A stretch of DNA of 63,556 nt, taken from the NCBI GenBank assembly GCA_030679145.1, contig JAUXTU010000062.1, forward strand, positions 1 through 63,556. Direction: 5' to 3'. Under the pieces are notes generated by a model, which saw only the letters and a program-made list of their open reading frames with translations, was not told where the DNA came from and made no database searches. The translations under genes and the position numbers were made by a program. Shown piece by piece: positions 18,042 to 25,437 of the stretch; position 1 is the first letter of the stretch, and every line of letters begins with the position of its first letter. The stretch is from Bacteroidota bacterium. GTDB lineage: Bacteria > Bacteroidota > Ignavibacteria > UBA10030 > UBA8401.

Positions 18042-18776
18042 ATGGGCTCTCAAGTTGTATTAGATTTAATCAGTGCAACAATCATCTTTGGTTCGCTATT
18101 AGTAATTGGTTTACGCATGAATGCTTTTACCAGTGATAATATGCAGCGCATAAGAGGGGACGTTATTGTTCAACAAAACCTAGTAGCAGTGATTTCGCTC
18201 GTTGAATATGATTTCCGCAAAATTGGTTATGTGGCAAATTCAGATAGTACAATAGATTCGGAACATGGGGCTATTATTGAAGCCGATTCCAATCATATAA
18301 GATTTATTACAGACTATCCACCCTTTACTACTAGTGGTGGGCGAACAGATACTATTGAATATAAATTTGGTTTGACAAATGATGATTTAGTATCTTGGAC
18401 TCCAAACCCAAACGACCGGTATCTTTATAGAAATTTTGATAAGGCAGAAATGGATAATCCCGTAAAGATATCCTTAGGGGTTACTCGTTTTAAATTAACA
18501 TATTACGATTTTCAAGATAGTAATATTACTCCGAATGAAAGACCAACCCCATCTTCGCCTCCCAATCCAGTTTTTAATGGAAATTCGGTTTACGCCACAA
18601 ATCCGACAACTCAGATCAATACCATACAGATTGATATCGAAATTCAAAGCTGGGTAAAAGTTGAAGTAGATACTGCACTGTATGGATTAGATACACAGAG
18701 TGATACGCTTACTTCATATCAGACAGCGTACTGGAGACAAATACGACTTGCTGCAAAAAATTTGAGAAATAGATAG
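18042..18776 (+). CDS. Minor pilin, PilW/GspJ-like, with Met-Gly start
   Basis: A 244-residue protein starting MGSQVVLDLISATIIFGS, again Met-Gly then helix; Asp8 is the only acidic residue near the position of the usual Glu5. The features IRGDVIVQQNLVAVISLVEYDFRKIGY (long N-terminal helix ending in D-F-R-x-I-G-Y), DTIEYKFG...YLYRNFD and GVTRFKLTYYDFQD follow the order seen in PilW/GspJ proteins (D-T-I-x-Y ... L-x-R ... V-x-x-F-x-L-x-Y-x-D). It should be a tip or priming subunit. It starts 54 bases after the PilV-like gene and is followed after 18 bases by the PilX-like gene. Confidence 0.75.
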   Translation: MGSQVVLDLISATIIFGSLLVIGLRMNAFTSDNMQRIRGDVIVQQNLVAVISLVEYDFRKIGYVANSDSTIDSEHGAIIEADSNHIRFITDYPPFTTSGGRTDTIEYKFGLTNDDLVSWTPNPNDRYLYRNFDKAEMDNPVKISLGVTRFKLTYYDFQDSNITPNERPTPSSPPNPVFNGNSVYATNPTTQINTIQIDIEIQSWVKVEVDTALYGLDTQSDTLTSYQTAYWRQIRLAAKNLRNR

Positions 18777-18794
18777 AAGATACGAGGTGAAATT

Positions 18795-20174
18795 ATGGGA
18801 CGTACCGCAATTTTTATGGTTATTGGTTTTAGTATGATTTCATTATACTTTGGTTCTCAATCGTATGATGTAAAATTTGAAACAATGAACAATGCAATGA
18901 CATATTATGAGAATGTTCAACGAACCAGTATTGGTAGTGCAGGTGCTAATTTTGCGATGACAAAACTTACCTCGGACACAAGTTGGAAAGGTCCCGGAAT
19001 CAATGTTAAGTATCCGTTTGCTGGAGGAACGTTTGCAATTGAAGTAAGAGATTCAATTTATGCACTTACTCAATATAAGGTAGTTTATGTCGAAACCATC
19101 TATCAAGGTTCAAACCTTGACGGTTCTGGTACAAATATAACCGGGTATACCAAAATTGTTTTAAGTCCTAGCAGTTTTTCAAAGTTTGGTTATTTTTCTG
19201 CCAATGATCCATCTACAATAACTTGGCAGACAGGTGATACAGTATTTGGTCCATTTCACTCAAATACATATATCTATATAAGCGCGACTAATTCCATTGA
19301 TCAACCAGTTTTCATGGATAAAGCAACATCACGAAACGGTCTGAATCCATCAACAGGCTCTCGACCAGTTTTCAAAAAAGGTCATTATTTCCCTGTAAAT
19401 ATTACCATGCCTTCTTTTGCTTCTGCTTTTCAGGCAATAAAAAATGCTGCAAAAGACAATGGACATTATGATTCTGCAGGAAGAAGAAATAGTCCAAAAT
19501 GGTTTAATGGTACTCCCTGGTGGAAAAGTTCTCCGGGAGCGTCAGTGTTAGATGGAAATTATGATACTGTATTTTTGAACTTTCGGTCTAATGGTTATTT
19601 AAGAATCGGATTGTCTAGTACATATGCATCTCGATCTGACTCTTTAAAAGATACTTTATTATCCACTTTTGCTCCCAATGGTGTTATGTTTTTTGAACGA
19701 ATGATTGTAAAAGTACAAGGGCGGGTTAATGGAAAATATACTATAGCAGCTGCAAAGGTTGGTACTGTAGGCGGTACTATAATTATTGACAGCAGTATTG
19801 CATATGTTGATACAACTACATTAGGTGTAAGCACATCAGATGATATGCTTGGATTAGTTGCGTCTGATAGTATCACTATTGCATATAATGCAAATAACAA
19901 TCCATTGAGCGGTGTTCAAAGAGGAGTAGATGTTCATGCTGTTGTGTTTTCATTATACAATGGATTTGGAGCAGCAAATTATTCTATTCGTCCAAACAAT
20001 GGACAAATCAGACTTTTTGGGGGAATTTGCCAAGCTAAGAGGCAACCTGTTGGCACTACTGCTCCATCAGGGTTTCATAAAAGCTATCATCATGATCCTC
20101 GGTTATTGAGAAGAATAGTGCCACCGCTTTTCCCAAAAACCGGTGTTTTTGAGATTCTTTCATGGTTTGAATAA
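18795..20174 (+). CDS. Large minor pilin, PilX/GspK-like (DUF4900-type), with Met-Gly start
   Basis: A 459-residue protein beginning MGRTAIFMVIGFSMISLYFG. A helix with N-x-x-R-x-x-x-G-S-A-G-A-N-F-A-M-T follows, as in PilX/GspK. At residues 146-157 TGDTVFGPFHSN matches the W-x-T-G-D-x-V-x-G-P-x-H-x-N signature I associate with DUF4900-like pilus proteins in Chlorobi, Thermotogae and relatives, followed by a segment on furnishing marks (QPVFMDKATS). The rest is beta-rich. A gene of the same type begins at 63222. The start has GAGGTG upstream. It is the last of three minor pilins in tandem and ends 189 bases before pilT. Confidence 0.78.
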   Translation: MGRTAIFMVIGFSMISLYFGSQSYDVKFETMNNAMTYYENVQRTSIGSAGANFAMTKLTSDTSWKGPGINVKYPFAGGTFAIEVRDSIYALTQYKVVYVETIYQGSNLDGSGTNITGYTKIVLSPSSFSKFGYFSANDPSTITWQTGDTVFGPFHSNTYIYISATNSIDQPVFMDKATSRNGLNPSTGSRPVFKKGHYFPVNITMPSFASAFQAIKNAAKDNGHYDSAGRRNSPKWFNGTPWWKSSPGASVLDGNYDTVFLNFRSNGYLRIGLSSTYASRSDSLKDTLLSTFAPNGVMFFERMIVKVQGRVNGKYTIAAAKVGTVGGTIIIDSSIAYVDTTTLGVSTSDDMLGLVASDSITIAYNANNNPLSGVQRGVDVHAVVFSLYNGFGAANYSIRPNNGQIRLFGGICQAKRQPVGTTAPSGFHKSYHHDPRLLRRIVPPLFPKTGVFEILSWFE

Positions 20175-20244
20175 CATTTGTTACGTGATATTTTTTCATG
20201 TGTTGTTAGTGATAGTCACAAACTTGCAGAAATCAACATCGTGC

Positions 20245-20273
20245 TTGACATTCACTTTACCTTTCAATATATT
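20245..20273 (+). promoter_or_regulatory. Sigma-70-type promoter candidate for pilT and downstream genes
   Basis: TTGACA at 20245-20250 and TATATT at 20268-20273 are separated by exactly 17 bases, a near-consensus housekeeping promoter. It lies about 90 bases upstream of the pilT start. A hairpin CTTTAGA / TCTAAAG (20296-20315) falls in the predicted leader. This would let pilT and the pilMN-pilOP-secretin genes be expressed apart from the pilins. Confidence 0.5.
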
Positions 20274-20363
20274 CACTCAAACATTTAATGTAACACTTTA
20301 GAATTTTTTCTAAAGCCTATACATCAAATACTTTATAATATCATTCCACAATAACGTAATTCT

Positions 20364-21623
20364 ATGCAAGTTGTACCAACGGCGTCATTGATGATTGATG
20401 CGGAAATAGTCGAGAATGCGAAAACTATTCTCAGTCAGGTAATTACACAAATTCCACAATCTACACAGGGTTTAGAGCGTCAAATTTTTATCGGTGATTT
20501 TGTTGAGAAGCTTCCGCTTGAAAATCGCCAGATGTTGAAAAGTTTTGTGGAATGTTTATTATTGCGAATGTCTCTGATTAATGCCTCCGATATTGATTTT
20601 GGCGGTTTTGGTGGACATCAGAAAGTATGGTACAGAATTTTTGGCGCAAAGAAACCGGACCCAACGATGGATCCACTTTCTATTGATGAAACAAATATTC
20701 TTATACAATCATTGATATCTTCTCGTCAGCGTCAATATCTCTATGAAATGAAAAATCTTGATTTTTCATATATGATCATGGATGGTGACAAGATGCATCG
20801 TTTTCGCGCAGATGCATATATGGATCTCGATCAGTTAGCTTTGAATATGCGTGCGATTAATGCAACAGTGCGACCTTACAAAACTCTTGAACTTCATCCC
20901 AATGTGACAAAGATTGTAAGTTTAGCACATACGAAAGAGGGTTTGATTCTTATTACGGGAATCACCGGGTCTGGTAAAAGTACAACACTTGATGCAATGA
21001 TTGATTTAAATAATCACACTGTTGACGGTCATATTGTTGTGGTTGCATCACCGATTGAGTATGTTCACAAATCGGATCGATGTATTGTACGACATCGCGA
21101 AGTAGGAAGAGATGTATTATCATTTAAAGATGGTGCAATCCAAGCATTACGTCAAGATCCCGATATTATTATGATCGGTGAGATGCGGGATCCTGAAACA
21201 ATTATGACAGGTCTTGAAATTACAGACAGTGGACACAAAGTATTTTCCACATTGCACACTGCTTCTGCAGTTGAAAGTATTGATCGTATCATCGGAGAGG
21301 TACCACACGTTGAACAAGATCGTGTTAGAATGAGATTCGCAGATGTATGTAAGATAGTCTTATCGCAAAAACTTATACCATCGTTGGATGGAAAACGTGT
21401 TGCGGCTCGTGAAATTATGATCATGAATCCTTCGGTTCGTGCCGCAATAAAAAATGGAAACACCGGTGAAATTTATCAGATGATCCAGGAGTCCAGTGAA
21501 ATTGGAATGCAGACGATGGAGCAGGATTTAAAAAGATTGTATCAACAAAAAAAGATATCGCTTGAGAGTGCAATGAATTACGCGAACAATAAGAAACGAA
21601 TGCAACAAATCATTAATACATAA
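20364..21623 (+). CDS. pilT: Pilus retraction ATPase, PilT family
   Basis: A 419-residue secretion ATPase of the PilT/PilU branch. Walker A GITGSGKST is at residues 199-207, the Asp box lies around VVVASPIEYVH, Walker B is DIIMIGEMRDPET, and the His box is STLHTASA. Near the C-terminus AIKNGNTGEIYQMIQ followed by GMQTMEQDLKRLY corresponds to the AIRNLIRE and GMxTMDQxL motifs that distinguish PilT from PilB; the zinc cysteines are absent. The first 100 residues are longer than in typical PilT (about 345 residues in total) and do not match anything I know. It should depolymerise the pilus, implying that the system retracts. It ends six bases before the pilMN gene. Confidence 0.93.
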   Translation: MQVVPTASLMIDAEIVENAKTILSQVITQIPQSTQGLERQIFIGDFVEKLPLENRQMLKSFVECLLLRMSLINASDIDFGGFGGHQKVWYRIFGAKKPDPTMDPLSIDETNILIQSLISSRQRQYLYEMKNLDFSYMIMDGDKMHRFRADAYMDLDQLALNMRAINATVRPYKTLELHPNVTKIVSLAHTKEGLILITGITGSGKSTTLDAMIDLNNHTVDGHIVVVASPIEYVHKSDRCIVRHREVGRDVLSFKDGAIQALRQDPDIIMIGEMRDPETIMTGLEITDSGHKVFSTLHTASAVESIDRIIGEVPHVEQDRVRMRFADVCKIVLSQKLIPSLDGKRVAAREIMIMNPSVRAAIKNGNTGEIYQMIQESSEIGMQTMEQDLKRLYQQKKISLESAMNYANNKKRMQQIINT

Positions 21624-21629
21624 AAACTC

Positions 21630-23186
21630 ATGCCGTATAAAAAAGGTGAAGGTAAAACAGTTCTCAGTATGTTCATTGACGGACTTGATGTAAAGTTCGT
21701 TCATCTTTCCATGAAGAATAAGCGAATATATTTACATGATGTTTCCACTGTTAATCTTGTAAAACGATTGGAAGAGCGTGCTGGTGGAGAAAACAGCGGA
21801 GGTGCGGAAAATTTTGAGATACTTGATGAAACAGGTGCACCAAAAGATGAGTTTTCAGAAGGAACCGGGGGTGCTTCGAATGGTGAAGTAATGATCGGAT
21901 TACTTTCGGAATACCCAACAGCAGCATACGAATTTGTTTATTCTATTTCCGAACCAAGCGTATACTATCAACAATTTGAAAACAATTTTGGCCTTTCAGG
22001 CATGAAGTTGAAGCGAAAACTTGTTGATGAACTTTCCGCTACTCGTTCTGTAAAACCAACAATAGACTCAATCTCGTATATACCGGCGGCAGAAGGACAA
22101 ATTTTGGCGGTAATACGCGAAGGGGGTCTTGGGTTGCTAGATGTGATTTCAAGTGTCCAGGATTTTCTTGACAAAAGAGTCCCACGGGTTCAATTTATTG
22201 AAACGTCTGATATTTCTTTGATGAATTTGGTTCGAGCGAACTACGAGCTGGGAGAATCAGAGATATCAATCATTGTTTATGTCGGAAGTGAATTTAGCAG
22301 GCTCATCTTCATGAAGGGTCAGTATTTTTTCCACTTTGCACCTGTCATTAGTGAAGGACGGCTTACACCAAATATAGAGAATACAATTTATTCACGTATT
22401 CTTTTGGAGCAGGATAGTGCGGGAATAACACGAGTTGATAGAATATTTTTAGCAGGTGAAGCAAATAAGATTGACTTGAAACAATTTCTTGCACCTCAGT
22501 TTGCCGAAGCTCCAATAGAGTATGTTATCGCACAGACACTTGATACAACTGAGTTTGCAGACAATCCGGAAGCGATTGTTTCTGAATATGCAATTCCAAT
22601 CTCGTCTGCAATGAGAGCATTGGAACTGAAAAGTTCACTATACTACCATGTTGATCTTTTACCAGTTAGTTTTCGTGAAGGACAAAAGATATTCAAGCTT
22701 GCGTGGCATGGCTATCTGCTTCTGGTATTAATTTTTATTACAACATTGTTCTTTACTTCACGATACGCAGAATTAAATCAAGAAGTACTGCGATCTCGTT
22801 CTGATTTGATCAAGAAACAGGAACAGCTTGCAGAGAATCAACGCTTACAATCTATCCTGGATAGTTTAACGAGACAGAATTCGCAATTTGAATCCGCTTT
22901 AAAAGTATATGACCAAGTTATTCCAAATTACAACCGATGGAGTAAGGTATTCAATCATTTGACTAATAGTGTTGATGGTTTGAATTCTGTTTGGATCAAG
23001 ACAATTGCTGCACGAGGAGATTCATCAATAGAGTTAATGGGTTATACATTATATCGACAGCGGATCCCACGGATAGCAAATATGTTTGAGAACGCAACGC
23101 TTCAGACAGTTGATATGGATAAGATTAGAGAGAAAGAAGTATATAAATTTGTTGTACTAATTAATAGTTTCGATGCAAATAAATAG
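21630..23186 (+). CDS. PilM-PilN fusion protein of the pilus alignment complex
   Basis: A 518-residue protein. Residues about 10-340 have an actin-like PilM pattern: an early strand SMFIDGLDVKFVHL, then IIVYVGSEFSRLIFMKGQ, and RVDRIFLAGEANKIDL (adenosine-motif-like). A transmembrane helix lies near 354-381 and is preceded by VDLLPVSFREG, which resembles the N-L-L-P start of PilN. A periplasmic coiled coil (390-425) and a small ferredoxin-like domain follow, as in PilN. In most bacteria PilM and PilN are separate proteins; one chain resembles the architecture of GspL in T2SS. It should link the cytoplasmic motor to the periplasm. Confidence 0.8.
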   Translation: MPYKKGEGKTVLSMFIDGLDVKFVHLSMKNKRIYLHDVSTVNLVKRLEERAGGENSGGAENFEILDETGAPKDEFSEGTGGASNGEVMIGLLSEYPTAAYEFVYSISEPSVYYQQFENNFGLSGMKLKRKLVDELSATRSVKPTIDSISYIPAAEGQILAVIREGGLGLLDVISSVQDFLDKRVPRVQFIETSDISLMNLVRANYELGESEISIIVYVGSEFSRLIFMKGQYFFHFAPVISEGRLTPNIENTIYSRILLEQDSAGITRVDRIFLAGEANKIDLKQFLAPQFAEAPIEYVIAQTLDTTEFADNPEAIVSEYAIPISSAMRALELKSSLYYHVDLLPVSFREGQKIFKLAWHGYLLLVLIFITTLFFTSRYAELNQEVLRSRSDLIKKQEQLAENQRLQSILDSLTRQNSQFESALKVYDQVIPNYNRWSKVFNHLTNSVDGLNSVWIKTIAARGDSSIELMGYTLYRQRIPRIANMFENATLQTVDMDKIREKEVYKFVVLINSFDANK

Positions 23187-23193
23187 GTAGGCT

Positions 23194-24084
23194 GTGTCAT
23201 TTAAAATTAGAAATAGTATCGCGCTTGCTGTTATTGTGTTCATCGTATCGATTGTTGGATCGTACGTAACTTTTTTCTATCAACCCAAAAAAGTAGATCA
23301 AAATATCAAAGAGACAAAGAAGATTGAAGCGCAGCTGCAGGATAATGCGCAACAATTGAGTGCAATCGATCAGAATCAACTGAAGTTGAGAGAAACACTG
23401 CATCGATGGAATAACCGTATCAAAGAAATTTCAGAATCAGATGTTTCATCGCAAACATACGGTTATCTCAGTGAGATCATCGATGAAAGCGGAGCTCAGC
23501 AATTGAACATGAACTTAAGTTTAAGCGGAACGACGAACAGGGGTGTTGTCGGATACAATTCCTATAAAATTTCAGGCGAATCCGAGTTCCCGAATATTTT
23601 TCGGTTTTTGTGGCTTCTTGAAAACGGAAGAAAACTTTATAAAGTGTCAAAAATATCAATTCAAAGCGCCGAACTTGCCAATGATTCTTTGGAATACCCT
23701 AACATCCAATTACGATATGACATGGAAGTAGATGCATATTTTACAACAGAGAGTACATTGGGTATGCCTGTGATGAGACCGGATTCAACGCCACAACCGA
23801 TTACATCAAACCCATTCTTCCCAAACATCCTTGCGCAGACACCGGCGAATGTACGTAAGTTAATTAATGTTGATAAGATTTCCATTAAAGCTACCGCAAA
23901 CGGTAAAGCATTAATCATGAATGATGATGGAAAGATAATAACACTGCAAATTGGGGACGAAGTTTATCTTGGGAAAGTTTCTAACGTTTTTCCTAAGGAT
24001 GGTGTTGTTGAATTTACATTGAACGATGGCGGAATTGTAGTGGTAAAAAGAAAAAAAATCGAATTTGAGAATGATAACCAATAA
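23194..24084 (+). CDS. PilO-like protein with a PilP/GspC-like C-terminal domain
   Basis: A 296-residue protein starting at GTG 23194 after AGGTAGG. It has one transmembrane helix (about 8-29), a coiled coil (35-75) and a PilO-type periplasmic domain (about 85-180), then a linker rich in Pro/Ser/Thr. The last 70 residues (ISIKATANGKALIM ... LQIGDEVYLGKVSNVFP ... VVVKRKKIEF) are a small beta domain with the order seen in PilP or the GspC HR domain, the part that touches the secretin. So PilO and PilP functions are probably in one chain. It lies between the PilMN fusion and the secretin gene with gaps of 7 and 12 bases. Confidence 0.75.
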   Translation: MSFKIRNSIALAVIVFIVSIVGSYVTFFYQPKKVDQNIKETKKIEAQLQDNAQQLSAIDQNQLKLRETLHRWNNRIKEISESDVSSQTYGYLSEIIDESGAQQLNMNLSLSGTTNRGVVGYNSYKISGESEFPNIFRFLWLLENGRKLYKVSKISIQSAELANDSLEYPNIQLRYDMEVDAYFTTESTLGMPVMRPDSTPQPITSNPFFPNILAQTPANVRKLINVDKISIKATANGKALIMNDDGKIITLQIGDEVYLGKVSNVFPKDGVVEFTLNDGGIVVVKRKKIEFENDNQ

Positions 24085-24096
24085 GGATAGAACGCA

Positions 24097-25350
24097 ATGA
24101 AACGAATAATATTTCTTTTAATGATTGTCTTTTTATTAGGACATATTACTTCCGCCCAGAATAATCGTGAGAAACGATTGATGTTGAACGAATATGTTTC
24201 TCCTGAAGAATTGGTCTCAATGTCAAAATCATTACAATTTGACAAGGCGGTGTTGCTGTTCAGTGATTTCAGCAAGAAGTACATGAATAAAATTATTGTT
24301 GATGTCAGCAATAATAAAAAACCAATCGGTGTTGATATTGAGAATATGTATTGGTATCAAGCATTTGAAAATGTATTGCGTACCAATGGATTATGGTATG
24401 ATGAACGGGAAGAATTTTTTTATGTCTATTCAACTGCTGACTCGCAGAAAACAATAATCACAAGTTCAGGAGCGGTTATCAGCGCTGGATCGACTTCAAC
24501 TGCTAAAGTTGACACGACAGGGAGAATGTTATTACACCAGCGTGATATAAGAATTTCGACCGTGTTTTTTGATGTTAACGTTACAAAATCTTTGGAAACT
24601 GGAATAAATTGGAATTATTCCGGTTCTGATACAACAAAGAGTAACTTTGGTGCACAGTTCTCAAGTGGAATTAAAGCTCCAACTGCAACATCGACCACCC
24701 CAGGGTTCTTTGTAAATTTTGCTCCTAAATTATCATTCGCGAATCTATCCGCACTTGCTTCATTTTTTTCCCAATATAATCTTGGTGATATTCTTTCGGG
24801 ACCGTCGTTAGTGGTATCTTCAGGGAAACAAGGGAAAATTCAGGTAGGCAAGGATTTTTTTATTACGCAAAGAGACTTCGCAGGTAATTCTATCCTAACG
24901 CCTGTCTCATCGGGAATAATTATTGATGTAAAGCCAACGGTGTATGAGGAGAATGGGATCAAGTTTATTAATTTGGAAATAAAAGCTGAGAATAGTTCTG
25001 CAAATTCTGATCTTAGCATAAATAAATCTACAGCAGCAACTTTTTCTGTCCTTTATGATGGTGAAGAAACTGTTATTGGCGGTCTTTATAAAAACAATCA
25101 AACAACAGTAAGATCAGGAATACCTTTTCTTAAAGACTTGCCATGGTGGGTTTTTGGACTGCGTTATATATTTGGATTTGAGTCTGAAAACACTACTACC
25201 ACAGAGCTTATTATTCTTATAAAAGCTGATATTATCCCGACCATTGAAGAACGTGTTGCTACTGCCGCCCAGAAAAAAGGAATTAATCTAATTGAACAAG
25301 CTCGTCAGCATAATGCCAGTGAGATTGAACGATTAAATCCAAAGAAATAG
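24097..25350 (+). CDS. Outer-membrane secretin, PilQ/GspD family (short)
   Basis: A 417-residue exported protein: signal peptide (1-20), a short N-terminal domain with a STN-like strand pattern (about 60-125), a Ser/Thr-rich linker, and the secretin domain (about 150-400). Family marks are GPSLVVSSGKQGKIQVGKDFFI, SGIIIDVKPTVYEENGIKFINLEI, and EETVIGGLYKNNQ followed by GIPFLKDLPWW and TTTELIILIKADII. It is much shorter than typical PilQ (600-700 residues); most N-domains and the AMIN domains are missing. It should form the outer-membrane pore of the system. A strong terminator follows. Confidence 0.92.
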   Translation: MKRIIFLLMIVFLLGHITSAQNNREKRLMLNEYVSPEELVSMSKSLQFDKAVLLFSDFSKKYMNKIIVDVSNNKKPIGVDIENMYWYQAFENVLRTNGLWYDEREEFFYVYSTADSQKTIITSSGAVISAGSTSTAKVDTTGRMLLHQRDIRISTVFFDVNVTKSLETGINWNYSGSDTTKSNFGAQFSSGIKAPTATSTTPGFFVNFAPKLSFANLSALASFFSQYNLGDILSGPSLVVSSGKQGKIQVGKDFFITQRDFAGNSILTPVSSGIIIDVKPTVYEENGIKFINLEIKAENSSANSDLSINKSTAATFSVLYDGEETVIGGLYKNNQTTVRSGIPFLKDLPWWVFGLRYIFGFESENTTTTELIILIKADIIPTIEERVATAAQKKGINLIEQARQHNASEIERLNPKK

Positions 25351-25370
25351 TAATGATATGTGACATCAAT

Positions 25371-25417
25371 GTTTTCGTTTCATCCACTTGCAAAGTTGAG
25401 ACGAAAACTTTTTTTTT
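25371..25417 (+). terminator. Rho-independent terminator after the secretin gene
   Basis: Inverted repeat GTTTTCGTTTC (25371-25381) and GAGACGAAAAC (25398-25408), ten Watson-Crick pairs and one G-T, followed by an unbroken run of nine T (25409-25417). It ends the pilus operon. The next coding start (GTG 25438) comes only 21 bases after the T-run. Confidence 0.85.
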
Positions 25418-25437
25418 AGATTATAAAGACTGTATAA

